DNA of 64,000 nt from Amycolatopsis oliviviridis (GCF_014654365.1 NZ_BNAY01000004.1:434001-498000); one strand, 5' to 3'. Shown: positions 50,367-59,095, counted from the first letter of the stretch. Translations and numbers: made by a program. The notes: generated by a model not told the origin, from the letters alone.

Positions 50367-51837
50367 GCGCGCTCGCCTCCCAGGTGTGCGTCGGTTCCCG
50401 ACGTCCGCGCAGCTCCAGTTCCGCGTACGGCTCCCAGTGCGAGCGCTCGCTCTCCAGCGCGGCCTTGAGCACCGCCTCGCTCGCCAGGATCCGGCCGTCG
50501 GCGGCCTTCGCGTGCTCGGTCAGGCGCGCGGCCTCGTTCACCGCGTCGCCGATGACGGTGTACTCGAACCGGCTGCTCGTCCCGAGCTGACCGGCGAAGA
50601 CCCGGCCGCTCGCGACGCCGATGCCGAGGTCCAGCTCGCCGGTCTCCTGGACCGCGTCCCGGATCGCCCGCGCGGCGGCGAGGGCCGCCGTCGGCGCGTC
50701 CGCCAGCCGGGTCGGGGCGCCGAAGACGCAGAGCGCGGCGTCACCCTGGAACTTGTTGACCAGCCCGCCGCGCGCCCCCACCGCGAGCACCACGCTGGTG
50801 AAGAACCGGTTGAGCATCTTCACCAGGTCTTCCGGCGGGGTGCGGCTCGCCAGGGCCGTCGAATCGACGACGTCGACGAACAGGGCGGTCACCTCGCGCA
50901 CGTCACCCGAAAGGGAGGCGCCGTATTCGAGCGCGTGCCGGGCGACCTCGTCCCCGACGTGCCTGCCGAACAGGTCCCGCATCCGTTCCTGTTCGCGGAG
51001 CCCGGCGGCGAGGTCGTTGACCGAGGTCTGCAGCAGGCCGATCTCGCTGGAGTCGTCGACGTCGACCACGATCTCCTTGTTGCCGCGCGCGATCTCGTCG
51101 AGCGCGACCCGCAGCCGGTGCAGCGGCGTCGCGACGGCCTTCGCGAGCAGGCCCGTCCCGATCGCGCCGACGCCGAGCCCGATCACCGAAAGCATGATCA
51201 GGCTCGCGACGTGGTCGCCCTGGCCGAGATCCGGCGGCGTGGCCACCAGCAGCACGCCGAGGAACGGGACGCCGCTCGCCAGCGACCAGGTGATGATCAC
51301 CCTGGTCCGCACGGTGACCTTGAGCGTCCCCTTCGGCGGCGTCACCTTGAGCGCGATCGTCATCACCGGGCGGGCGACCCATTCCGCGGCGAGGTAGGTG
51401 AGGCCGACCGTGGTCAGCCCGCCGAGCCCGATCACCAGCGCCATCCCGAGCGCGTCCATCCAGGACCCGAGCACCCGGGCGAGCGCGCCGAGCAGGATGG
51501 TGCCGATCAGCCAGAGGGTGCCGCTGACGATCCCCATGTCGACCGGGATCCGGAGCGCCCGCGCGGCCTCGTCCTTCGTCGGCGGGCGGCCGAAGACGAA
51601 CCAGACCGCCGTACGACGCTGCAGCCACGCCGTCCACACGGTGCCGACCACCAGCGACAGCGCCACGATCCCAGCCGCGGTGACCCCGAGGATCCAGCCG
51701 TCGTCGCCGACCTCGCTCGGCAGGCCCTGCAGGAGCAGCAGCAACGCCACCACACCGGCACCGCACACACTGGACCCGAGGCCGAGCGCGGCGAAGCCCA
51801 GGCTGGTCCTGAGCACCAGCCTGAACCGGCTCGACAT
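50353..51837 (-). CDS. Membrane adenylate/guanylate cyclase (class III) with HAMP
   Basis: A 494-residue protein. About six membrane segments (20-255) lead to a HAMP domain (GLLAKAVATPLHRLRVALDEI) and a class III cyclase domain (about 315-485). Metal Asps are in TALFVDVVDSTALA, the Lys/Asp site is NKFQGDAALCVFG, and GDAVNEAARL carries the transition-state Asn and Arg. The open frame reaches much further upstream, but the ATG at 51837 gives the correct first membrane helix. It resembles the multi-pass HAMP cyclases of mycobacteria. Confidence 0.9.
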   Translation of the reverse strand: MSSRFRLVLRTSLGFAALGLGSSVCGAGVVALLLLLQGLPSEVGDDGWILGVTAAGIVALSLVVGTVWTAWLQRRTAVWFVFGRPPTKDEAARALRIPVDMGIVSGTLWLIGTILLGALARVLGSWMDALGMALVIGLGGLTTVGLTYLAAEWVARPVMTIALKVTPPKGTLKVTVRTRVIITWSLASGVPFLGVLLVATPPDLGQGDHVASLIMLSVIGLGVGAIGTGLLAKAVATPLHRLRVALDEIARGNKEIVVDVDDSSEIGLLQTSVNDLAAGLREQERMRDLFGRHVGDEVARHALEYGASLSGDVREVTALFVDVVDSTALASRTPPEDLVKMLNRFFTSVVLAVGARGGLVNKFQGDAALCVFGAPTRLADAPTAALAAARAIRDAVQETGELDLGIGVASGRVFAGQLGTSSRFEYTVIGDAVNEAARLTEHAKAADGRILASEAVLKAALESERSHWEPYAELELRGRREPTHTWEASALSPE

Positions 51838-51921
51838 CGTCTTCCCGCGCACCCGGTGATCGTATGACCTCCGCCGGAAAACGGTTCGCCTGTTCTCGGC
51901 CGCGATGGTTACCGTGCGGGT

Positions 51922-52422
51922 ATGGAACCGCTGGGCCAGGACGAGATCAGGGCGTCCTTCGTGAACTGCACGCGTGGCGAGGCCAAGGGAGTCACGCTGC
52001 CCGCCCCGTCGAGCGAGATCCCTTGGGAGAAAAGGGAATTCCTCGGCTGGCGCGATCCGAAGGCGACCGCGCGGGCGTATCTCGTGCTGCCGTACCGCGG
52101 GGAGACCATCGGACTGTCCCTTCGCGCCGCTCCCCGGCCGAAGGGCCGTGTCCTGCTGAGCAACATGTGCGGGCTGTGCACGACGACACATCCGCTGTCC
52201 GACATCGCGCTGTTCTCCGGGCGCCGCGCGGGGAAACCCGGGCGGGAGGGGAACACGCTGGGCATCTACGCGTGCTCGAACCTCGCGTGCAGCCAGTACA
52301 TCCGCGGCGAGCTGAAGTCCGACGTGCCGCAGCCGGCGGAGACGCTGTCGCTGGAGGAACGCGTCTTCCGGCTGGAGGACAAACTGCACCGGTTCGTGGA
52401 GCGGGTGCTGGAGTCGCGCTGA
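51922..52422 (+). CDS. FBP-domain (EF-G binding, FusB-like zinc finger) protein
   Basis: A 166-residue protein of the FBP/FusB family, whose members bind elongation factor G and can free it from fusidic-acid-stalled ribosomes. The C-terminal zinc finger has CGLCTTTH and CSNLACSQYIRG, four Cys in the expected pattern. The N-terminal helical region is consistent with the family. ATG at 51922. It is a lone plus-strand gene. Confidence 0.85.
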   Translation: MEPLGQDEIRASFVNCTRGEAKGVTLPAPSSEIPWEKREFLGWRDPKATARAYLVLPYRGETIGLSLRAAPRPKGRVLLSNMCGLCTTTHPLSDIALFSGRRAGKPGREGNTLGIYACSNLACSQYIRGELKSDVPQPAETLSLEERVFRLEDKLHRFVERVLESR

Positions 52423-52431
52423 CCGCGGAAC

Positions 52432-52457
52432 GCATTCAGAGGACTAAACGCGGAGGG
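52432..52457. repeat. Single arm of the 21786-21839 hairpin
   Basis: CGCATTCAGAGGACTAAACGCGGAGGGG matches the right arm and following bases at 21825-21852 except for about two positions. The left arm is missing, so no hairpin forms. It lies between the FBP gene and the convergent methyltransferase. Confidence 0.6.
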
Positions 52458-52470
52458 GCGTCGCTCACCC

Positions 52471-53286
52471 TCAGAACCGGAATCGCAGGATCCGCCCCAT
52501 CTTCTTGAACGCCGGGATCAGCCCCGCGACCCACAACTGCGCCCGCAGTGACGTCGAAAGCCGGTCCTTCACCTCGGGTGTCGCGTAATCCGTCGCGTCC
52601 AGTTTCGACACCAGCGTCAAGCCGAGGCGCTCCAGTTCGGAGATCTCGTCGATGCCCCAGTACAGCGTCGCGTTGGCCTTGCGGACCACGGGATTCAGCT
52701 TCTGCAGTTTGATCCCCAGCCTGCTGAAGGTGTCAAAGACCATTTCGCCGCCCTGCGGGAATCGCGCGATCAGCCGCCGAAGCAACTCTTCGCCCTCCGA
52801 GGGCCGCAAATACATCGTCAGGCCCTCCGCGATCACAAGACCGGGTTTGTCCGACGGGATCTCGTCGATCCAGCCGAAGTCCGTCACGGACGAGCCGATG
52901 GTCCGGTAGCCGTCCCGATCGGGATAGATCCGGGCGCGCAGGTCGACGACCTCGGGGTAGTCGACGTCGAACCACCGCACCGTGGGTGGCGGGTCGAGGC
53001 GGTACACGCGGCTGTCCATCCCGCAGCCGAGCTGCACGACGGTCGCGTCCGGGTGCGCGCGGAGGAACTCCGCGGCCCAGTCGTCGATCGGCTTGGCCCG
53101 CAGCGCGACGGTCAGTCCGAGCTGGCCGTCGACGCCGAGCGAACCGAAGTCGTAGTCGATCTGCTTCACGGCCTCGTCGGCCGCCTTGTCGCCGAGGACC
53201 GGCCGGTCGCTGCGGGCGTCGAGCGCCCGGCCGTACAGCGTGGCCAGCATCGTCGCCTTCTCTTCGGTGAACCGGACCTTCTCCAC
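52471..53286 (-). CDS. Class I SAM-dependent methyltransferase (LCMT/PPM-type)
   Basis: A 271-residue O-methyltransferase-like protein. VVQLGCGMDSRVYRLD (about 83-98) is the SAM site and RWFDVDYPEVVDLRA follows. GLVIAEGLTMYL is the typical post-domain. This is the leucine carboxyl methyltransferase-like family seen in actinomycete polyketide and small-molecule pathways. A symmetric operator-like sequence at 53300-53320 precedes it. Substrate unknown. Confidence 0.85.
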   Translation of the reverse strand: MEKVRFTEEKATMLATLYGRALDARSDRPVLGDKAADEAVKQIDYDFGSLGVDGQLGLTVALRAKPIDDWAAEFLRAHPDATVVQLGCGMDSRVYRLDPPPTVRWFDVDYPEVVDLRARIYPDRDGYRTIGSSVTDFGWIDEIPSDKPGLVIAEGLTMYLRPSEGEELLRRLIARFPQGGEMVFDTFSRLGIKLQKLNPVVRKANATLYWGIDEISELERLGLTLVSKLDATDYATPEVKDRLSTSLRAQLWVAGLIPAFKKMGRILRFRF

Positions 53287-53299
53287 CGCACACCCCCGT

Positions 53300-53320
53300 C
53301 AGAAGTTTCACAAACTTCTG
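53300..53320. promoter_or_regulatory. Perfect inverted repeat upstream of methyltransferase
   Basis: CAGAAGTTTCACAAACTTCTG: 9-bp arms with a CAC centre, 14-34 bp before the ATG at 53286. TATTGT on the minus strand just before it could be a -10 box. The position fits a repressor operator. Confidence 0.55.
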
Positions 53321-53363
53321 AAAACAATACTCGTGCGAGGGCGGCCTGGCCATCAAGGAAGCG

Positions 53364-54056
53364 TTAATCCCGGGCCGTGTAGTCGTGGACGTAGGTCTTG
53401 GCGTCGAGCAGATGCCGCCGCGTGATGTCCCGCGCGGCCGTCGCGTCCGAAGCGCGGATCGCTTCGAGGATCGCGCGATGCTCGTCGACGGCCTTGCGGA
53501 TCTGTCCCGGGAGCCGCAGCGCCGCCCGCCGTTCCTCGCCGACCAGCGAGAGCACGGAGCGCAGCAGATCGGCGACGTCGTCGCTGCCCGCATTACCCGC
53601 GATCACCCGGTGGAATTCCGCGTCGGCCGCGATCACGCGCAACATGTCACCGTCGGTCGCGGCCCGGTCCATCTCCTCGACGGTGCCTTCCAACCGCTCC
53701 AGCACGCGTGGCGTGTGCTGGAGCGCGAGCCGCTCGGCCAGTGTCGGCTCGACGGTGGTCCGCAGATCGAACAGCTTCTCGACCAGTTGCTCGTGTTCGG
53801 AGAACCAGCTCCGGAGCGGCTGCTCGTCGACGGTCTCGCGGACGTACGTGCCCGAACCCGGCCGCACCTGGACGTAGCCGATGGACTCCAGCACCCGCAA
53901 CGCCTGCCGCAGCGAGCCGCGGCTGATCCCGAGCTGTCCGCAGAGCGCCCGTTCGGCGGGCAGCCTCGACCCGGCTGGGAGCCTGCCCGAATCGATCATC
54001 GTGCGCAGATGATCGACGGTCGCACTCCACACCTGTTCGCGCTCGTCGTCGGCCAC
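53364..54056 (-). CDS. FadR-type GntR transcriptional regulator
   Basis: A 230-residue GntR/FadR-type protein. The N-terminal winged helix has RLPAGSRLPAERALCGQLGISRGSLRQALRVLESIGYV. The C-terminal helical FCD domain includes VEKLFDLRTTVEPTLAERLAL and EFHRVIAGNAGSDD, the latter with a likely metal-binding His. It should bind a carboxylate ligand. It is divergent from the GNAT gene, whose start overlaps a symmetric sequence that could be its target. The target could also be the nearby methyltransferase. Confidence 0.9.
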   Translation of the reverse strand: MADDEREQVWSATVDHLRTMIDSGRLPAGSRLPAERALCGQLGISRGSLRQALRVLESIGYVQVRPGSGTYVRETVDEQPLRSWFSEHEQLVEKLFDLRTTVEPTLAERLALQHTPRVLERLEGTVEEMDRAATDGDMLRVIAADAEFHRVIAGNAGSDDVADLLRSVLSLVGEERRAALRLPGQIRKAVDEHRAILEAIRASDATAARDITRRHLLDAKTYVHDYTARD

Positions 54057-54107
54057 GGATTCATCCTCGCAGGTTCGGCGGAACGCCCGGAAATGTCGGT
54101 GAGGGGT

Positions 54108-54126
54108 GTCATCATCTGACGATGAC
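54108..54126. promoter_or_regulatory. Inverted repeat at the GNAT start, possible GntR operator
   Basis: GTCATC-ATCTGAC-GATGAC, 6-bp arms, overlapping the ATG at 54122. It lies between the divergent GntR and GNAT genes. The arms are shorter than typical FadR-type sites, so this is tentative. Confidence 0.35.
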
Positions 54127-54757
54127 TGGGGTGGCAGGGCTGATCAAGGCATGGGTGCACGGCTGGGCGCTGTCCCGCGGTGTGGGGATCCCGGTGGCGG
54201 AACCGGACGGCTACCGGCTCGACGTCGGGCGCCCGGGGCATCGCGTGAGATACGTGCTGTCGGACGCCGGTTCGGTCGAGAGCCGGGCCCGCTCGCTCAC
54301 GGAGCCCGGAACTTGGCTGAAGGTGAGCGCTTCGCGTGAAGAGGTGGAGAAGACGGTGCCGCCGAGCTGGGAGGTCGGCCCGCCGGAGTACCTGATGAGC
54401 GCTCCGCTCGCGATGCGGCCCGTGATGGCCGCGCCCGAGCCGTACCGGGCGGAACTCGTCGGCGACGGCGTGGTCACCGACGTCGTGGTGCGCGCGCCCG
54501 ACGGTTCGCGCGCGGCCACCGGCCGGGTCGCGATCGCCGGCGGCACGGCGGTGATCGACCAGGTCGTCACGGAGCCCGAGCATCAGCGTCGCGGGCTCGG
54601 CCGGTTCGTCATGCGCAGGCTCGACGAGGTGGCGGTCGCGGCCGGGGCGGATCGAGCGGTCCTGGTCGCGACGGAGCAGGGACGGGCGCTGTACCTGACG
54701 CTCGGCTGGACGGTGGCCGCGGAGATCACGGCGGCCCATCTGCCGGAGAAGAACTGA
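54122..54757 (+). CDS. GNAT acetyltransferase
   Basis: A 211-residue protein. The C-terminal GNAT domain (about 115-200) has IDQVVTEPEHQRRGLGRFVMRRLDE, the acetyl-CoA site, then LVATEQGRALYLTLGWTV. The N-terminal half is unlike a simple GNAT and may be an extra domain. It is divergent from gntR. Substrate unknown. Confidence 0.85.
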   Translation: MTGVAGLIKAWVHGWALSRGVGIPVAEPDGYRLDVGRPGHRVRYVLSDAGSVESRARSLTEPGTWLKVSASREEVEKTVPPSWEVGPPEYLMSAPLAMRPVMAAPEPYRAELVGDGVVTDVVVRAPDGSRAATGRVAIAGGTAVIDQVVTEPEHQRRGLGRFVMRRLDEVAVAAGADRAVLVATEQGRALYLTLGWTVAAEITAAHLPEKN

Positions 54758-54849
54758 ACGAGACATAACGGACCAGCTGATTGTTCGACTAGACACATCC
54801 AGAGCGCGAAAGGAGGTAACGGTGCTTAGGGTGCGCACGTGAGCGCTTT

Positions 54850-55611
54850 ATGACTTGGTGGCACGCGGTAGTGATCTTCATCGCGGGGCTCTGGGCGGGC
54901 ACCATCAACACGGTCGTCGGTTCGGGCACGCTGGTGACGTTCCCGGTCCTGGTCGCGCTCGGCTACCCGCCGCTGACGGCGACGACGTCCAACGCGATCG
55001 GCCTCGCGCCCGGCACGGTCAGCGGCGCGATCGGCTACCGCGAAGAGCTCAAGGGCTACTGGCCCCAAGTCGCGAAGCTCGCGGTGGCGTCGTTCCTTGG
55101 CGCGATCTGCGGGACGATCCTGCTGCTCTCGCTGCCGAAGGACGCCTTCGAGACGATCGTGCCCGCGCTGGTCGGGCTCGCGGTGGTGCTCGTGATCGTC
55201 CAGCCGCGAGTGGCCGCCTGGGTCGCGAAGCGCCGCGAGGAGAACGGGAAGGTCCACAAGATCGGGCCGCTCCTGCTGTTCCTGATCTTCCTGATCGGTA
55301 TCTACGGTGGATACTTCACGGCCGCGCAGGGCGTGATGATGGTGGCCGTCATGGGGATGCTGATGTCGGAGTCGCTGCAACGGCTCAACGGCGTCAAGAA
55401 CGCGCTGTCCGCCGTCGTGAACATCGTCGCCGGCGCGATCTACGCCTTCATCGCGCCGGTCAGCTGGCCCGTGGTCGCGCTGCTCGCGGTCGGGTCGACG
55501 ATCGGCGGCCAGATCGGCGCGAAGATCGGCCGCAAGCTCTCGCCGAAGGTGCTGCGCGGCGTGATCGTCGTGGTCGGCCTCGCCGCGATGGTGCAACTGC
55601 TCCTCAAATAG
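54850..55611 (+). CDS. TSUP-family permease (TauE/SafE)
   Basis: A 253-residue membrane protein with about seven hydrophobic segments. The TSUP repeats show as GLWAGTINTVVGSGTLVTFPVLVALG near the start and GIYGGYFTAAQGVMMVAVMGML in the second half. The family moves sulfite, sulfonates or other organic anions. A short perfect hairpin follows directly after the stop. Substrate unknown. Confidence 0.9.
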   Translation: MTWWHAVVIFIAGLWAGTINTVVGSGTLVTFPVLVALGYPPLTATTSNAIGLAPGTVSGAIGYREELKGYWPQVAKLAVASFLGAICGTILLLSLPKDAFETIVPALVGLAVVLVIVQPRVAAWVAKRREENGKVHKIGPLLLFLIFLIGIYGGYFTAAQGVMMVAVMGMLMSESLQRLNGVKNALSAVVNIVAGAIYAFIAPVSWPVVALLAVGSTIGGQIGAKIGRKLSPKVLRGVIVVVGLAAMVQLLLK

Positions 55612-55647
55612 GAACCGGCCCGCGCTCCGAGAAACGCGGGCCGGGTT
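55612..55647. terminator. Hairpin terminator between TSUP and hisC genes
   Basis: Perfect 10-bp arms CCGGCCCGCG (55615-55624) and CGCGGGCCGG (55635-55644) around a 10-nt loop, between convergent genes. Confidence 0.7.
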
Positions 55648-55658
55648 CGGAACAGCCG

Positions 55659-56714
55659 TCAGCGCGGGAAGGCCTCGGCCGCTTCGAGGAAGAGGTCGTT
55701 CTCCTCGGGCGTCCCGATGGTCACACGCGCACCTTCGCCGGCGAACGGGCGCACGATCAGCTTCCGCTCCAACGCGTGCTCCGCGAACTCCGTCGTCCGC
55801 TCGCCCAGCGGCAGCCAGACGAAGTTCGCCTGCGTCTCCGGGACCTCGTAACCCTGGGCCACCAGGGCATCCCGCACGCGGGTCCGCTCCGAGACGATCT
55901 CCTTGCAGCGCTCCAGCAGTTCGCCCGCCGCGTCGAGGGAGGCGATGGCCGCGGCCTGGGCGATCATGTTCACCGAGAACGCGACGTAGACCTGCTTCAG
56001 CGCGACGGCGATCGCTTCCGGCGCCACCGCGTAGCCCACGCGAAGACCGGCGAGGCCGTACGCCTTCGAGAACGTCCGCAGCACCGCGACGTTGTCCCTG
56101 CCACGGGCCAGTTCGACGCCGTCCGGCACCTCGGCGTCGGTCACGAACTCCTTGTAGGCCTCGTCGAGCACGACGAGCACTTCCGACGGCACGGCGTCGA
56201 GGAAGCGCTCCAGTTCCGCGCGCCGCAGGACCGTCCCGGTCGGGTTGTTGGGGTTGCACACGAACACCAGCCGCGTCTTCGGCGTGATCGCGGCGAGCAT
56301 CGCGTCCAGATCCAGCCCGTGCCCGTCCGTCAGCGGCACTTTCACGCTGACGGCGTTCGCCACCTGCGTGACGATCGGGTACGCCTCGAACGAGCGCCAC
56401 GGGAAGACGACCTCGTCACCGGGACCGCACAGCGCCTGGATCATCTGCTGGCAAAGGGAAACCGAACCGCAGCCGACGGCGATCCGCTCGACCGGCTCGC
56501 CCAGTTCACGGGCCAGCCGCTCGACGAGCGCGGACGCCGTGATGTCCGGGTACCGGTTGATGCCCTGCGCGGTCTCGGCTATGGCCTGCGCCACACTCGG
56601 CAGCGGTCCACCGGGGACCTCGTTGCTCGCCAGCTTGATCGCACCCTGGATTGTTCGGCCAGGAACGTACTTCGGCAACGATTCGAGATCCGCACGCGGC
56701 GAAACTGGGGACAT
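55659..56714 (-). CDS. Histidinol-phosphate/aromatic aminotransferase (HisC/Pat family)
   Basis: A 351-residue class I/II PLP aminotransferase. IKLASNEVPGGPLPSV, VFPWRSFEAYPIV, CNPNNPTGTV and TFSKAYGLAGLRVGY (PLP Lys in FSKAY) are present. This matches HisC2/Pat, either histidinol-phosphate or aromatic amino acid aminotransferase. It is outside a his operon, as for HisC2/Pat in M. tuberculosis (Rv3772), which also lies near the galactan exporter region. Function between the two is undecided. Confidence 0.88.
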   Translation of the reverse strand: MSPVSPRADLESLPKYVPGRTIQGAIKLASNEVPGGPLPSVAQAIAETAQGINRYPDITASALVERLARELGEPVERIAVGCGSVSLCQQMIQALCGPGDEVVFPWRSFEAYPIVTQVANAVSVKVPLTDGHGLDLDAMLAAITPKTRLVFVCNPNNPTGTVLRRAELERFLDAVPSEVLVVLDEAYKEFVTDAEVPDGVELARGRDNVAVLRTFSKAYGLAGLRVGYAVAPEAIAVALKQVYVAFSVNMIAQAAAIASLDAAGELLERCKEIVSERTRVRDALVAQGYEVPETQANFVWLPLGERTTEFAEHALERKLIVRPFAGEGARVTIGTPEENDLFLEAAEAFPR

Positions 56715-56811
56715 CTTCGGCGCTCCTACGTCTAGTGGACGGCTCCGACACCGTATCTTCCCGCGCGGGTGCAGGCTCCGAATATTTACCTAAGAGTGGT
56801 CTGATGGAGGA

Positions 56812-57444
56812 ATGACCCTGACGACCACGGTGGAACACCAGCACGCCGACGGCCACACGCTGAGCCTGACCTTCGCCGAACCGGACGGCGTCGTCCGCGG
56901 CGGGCTCGTGGTGCTGCACGAAGAAGCTGAAGAGGTCGAAGAGGGTCTGGGCCTGCTCCTGGCCGGGCTCGCCGGCGAAGGCTGGCTCACCGTCACCCCG
57001 CACCTCGACCGGGACAACCTCACACAGCAGGACCTGCTCGAAGCCACCGACGCGACGCTGTCCTGGCTCGCCGAACGCGGTGTCCAGGCGGATCTCGTCG
57101 GTGTCGTCGGTTTCGACCTCGGCGGGACGGCCGCGCTGGTCGTGGCGTCGAACCGCAGGCTGGGCGCGGCGGTCAGCGTCGGCGGGCAGGGCGTGACCGG
57201 GCTGCCGGTCCTCGTCGAGATCGCGGGACGGCTCACCAGCCCGTGGCTCGGCATGTACGGCGACGCGGGCGACGAGGCCGGAGGCGCCGAGGTCGAACAG
57301 CTGCGTGACGCGGCGGCGAAGGCGAAGGTCGCGACGAACGTCGTGCACTACCCGGGGGCCAACCACCGTTTCGACGCCGACCCGGACGCCGCCGCGGAGG
57401 CCTGGCAGCGCACGTTGAATTGGTTCGACGCCCACCTGCGCTGA
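56812..57444 (+). CDS. Dienelactone-hydrolase-like protein with Asp at the nucleophile position
   Basis: A 210-residue alpha/beta hydrolase of dienelactone hydrolase shape. The nucleophile elbow reads VGVVGFDLGGTAAL, with Asp102 where the family has Cys. The His of the triad is likely H185 in PGANHRFDAD, and YGDAGDE could hold the acid. Asp as a nucleophile is known in epoxide hydrolases and dehalogenases but is unusual in this family. It is divergent from hisC by 97 bp. Confidence 0.8.
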   Translation: MTLTTTVEHQHADGHTLSLTFAEPDGVVRGGLVVLHEEAEEVEEGLGLLLAGLAGEGWLTVTPHLDRDNLTQQDLLEATDATLSWLAERGVQADLVGVVGFDLGGTAALVVASNRRLGAAVSVGGQGVTGLPVLVEIAGRLTSPWLGMYGDAGDEAGGAEVEQLRDAAAKAKVATNVVHYPGANHRFDADPDAAAEAWQRTLNWFDAHLR

Positions 57445-57491
57445 CTCCATCCGCGCTAACATCTCCCTTGAATGTGACAGGGGAGGGTCGA

Positions 57492-57971
57492 ATGGCACAG
57501 TCACCCAAGGTACCCGCGACGCCACAAGCCGCGTTCGGAGCTTCGGCTCCGGCCCTGGCTCCCGTGGCGGGCCAGATCCGGGACACCAAGACCGATGCCA
57601 AGAAGGGGACCGTCAAGGTCACCGAGGACGCCGCCAAGAAGCTCGTCGACGCGCTGCTCAAAGCGCGTCACGAGCTGAACGCGCTGATCAAGGATTCGAC
57701 GGAGTTCAAAGCGCCCTTGAAACTGGGCGACAACTTCGTCGGGCACACGATGAGCGAACGGTTCCAGGGCGCCGCGACCGAGGGGACCGAAGCCGCCGTG
57801 CCCGTCCTCAAAGACTTCGCCGTCGTGCTCAAGGACCTCCAGCTGACCGTGATGGCGGCGCGGAAGATGTACGTCGCCGCGGACGAGGAGGGCCAGGAGG
57901 AGCTCGAACGGGTCGCTCGCCGGTTCGACATGCAGGACATCGTCGAACACGAGCGGAAGGACGAGCACTGA
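57492..57971 (+). CDS. Helical ESX-associated protein (island C)
   Basis: A 159-residue helical protein that resembles the island A protein at 3199-3681. KKLVDALLKARHELNALIKDST and GTEAAVPVLKDFAVVLKDLQLTVMAARKMY are long amphipathic helices. It has no signal peptide and no WXG motif. AGGGGAGGG precedes the ATG at 57492. Its stop overlaps the next ATG (TGATG), coupling it to the PPE-like gene. Confidence 0.75.
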   Translation: MAQSPKVPATPQAAFGASAPALAPVAGQIRDTKTDAKKGTVKVTEDAAKKLVDALLKARHELNALIKDSTEFKAPLKLGDNFVGHTMSERFQGAATEGTEAAVPVLKDFAVVLKDLQLTVMAARKMYVAADEEGQEELERVARRFDMQDIVEHERKDEH

Positions 57972-59095
57972 TGCGCATCCTGCCCACACCGTGGCCGCCG
58001 CCGGAGCCCGAGCCCCAGCCCGGTCCCGATCACCTCGCCGCCGACATCGACTGGATGAGTTACTCACATCGCGAGCTCTACGAGATGGTCCACAACGAGC
58101 TGGACCTGACGAGCGCGGAAGCCGTCGCCGCGCAATGGGCGAAGATCAGCGCGTTCCTCGACCGGGCCGGCACCGAACTCCGGGCGGCCATCGTCGCCAC
58201 CGCCGACGGCTGGACGGGCGAAGGCGCGGACAGGGCCCGTGACGCCGCGATCAAGCTCGTCGACTGGGCGGGCGAAACGAGCTGGCGCGCGGAGAACGTC
58301 GCGAACTGCGTGCGCCGTCAGGCGGACATCGCCGACACCGCGCGGCGCACGATGCCCGAGCCGCCGGGGACCGCCCCGCGGCCCAAGGTGCCGGAGCCGC
58401 CGAGACGTCGACCGATCCCGGTTTCCGATTCGACGCAGGCCATGTCGGCCTCGCCGCCGTCGAAATCCGGCTTCGCCGAGGCCGGGCGGATCGTCGCCGA
58501 ACCCACCGACGAGAGCTCGCAGGACCTGCACCGCCAGGCCGCCGACGTGATGACGCGGATGCAGCGGAACTCCGGCGAGGTCTACGAGAACGTCCCCCGC
58601 TTCACCTCGTACGGCAAGCGGCCGCAGCTCCTCAAGACACCCGAAGAACCGAAGCCGGAACCCAAGCCCGAACCGCCGGTCCCGCCGCCGGACGACTCGA
58701 CCCACAGCAGCGCCACCGACGACGTCGCCCCGATCCAGGTGCGGGAGCCGATCGAGGCACCGCGCTCACCCGGCGCGAGCAGCGGCGCCTACGTCCCGCC
58801 ACCGCCAGGCACCCCCGGCGGAACCCAGGAACAGCTCGGGCAGGGCAGCCGATCCGGCGTCGGGGGCTTCGGACCTTCGGGGCAGCCCGGCCAGGTCGCC
58901 GGGACCCGGGCCGCGGCCGCCGGCATGGGCGGCTTCGGCGGGATGCCGATGGGCATGGCGCCTTCGCAGGGGCGGCAGGGCGAAGAGGACCAGCACAAGA
59001 CGCCGGACTACCTCGTCGAGGACTCCGACGTCTGGGGTCTCAGCGGGCAAGTGACCCCGCCCGTCATCGGTGAGGACCCGAGGAGCGGTCGCTGA
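57971..59095 (+). CDS. PPE-like ESX substrate (island C)
   Basis: A 374-residue protein. The N-terminal helical domain (about 15-135) has ADGWTGEGADRARDAAIKL, a WXG-like turn. The middle (about 140-325) is Pro/Glu/Lys/Ser-rich. The C-terminus has GEEDQHKTPDYLVEDSDVWG and TPPVIGE, like the PPE-like proteins of islands A and B. Both ends overlap neighbours (TGATG), so translation is coupled with the helical gene and espG. It is probably secreted through a type VII system. Confidence 0.8.
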   Translation: MRILPTPWPPPEPEPQPGPDHLAADIDWMSYSHRELYEMVHNELDLTSAEAVAAQWAKISAFLDRAGTELRAAIVATADGWTGEGADRARDAAIKLVDWAGETSWRAENVANCVRRQADIADTARRTMPEPPGTAPRPKVPEPPRRRPIPVSDSTQAMSASPPSKSGFAEAGRIVAEPTDESSQDLHRQAADVMTRMQRNSGEVYENVPRFTSYGKRPQLLKTPEEPKPEPKPEPPVPPPDDSTHSSATDDVAPIQVREPIEAPRSPGASSGAYVPPPPGTPGGTQEQLGQGSRSGVGGFGPSGQPGQVAGTRAAAAGMGGFGGMPMGMAPSQGRQGEEDQHKTPDYLVEDSDVWGLSGQVTPPVIGEDPRSGR

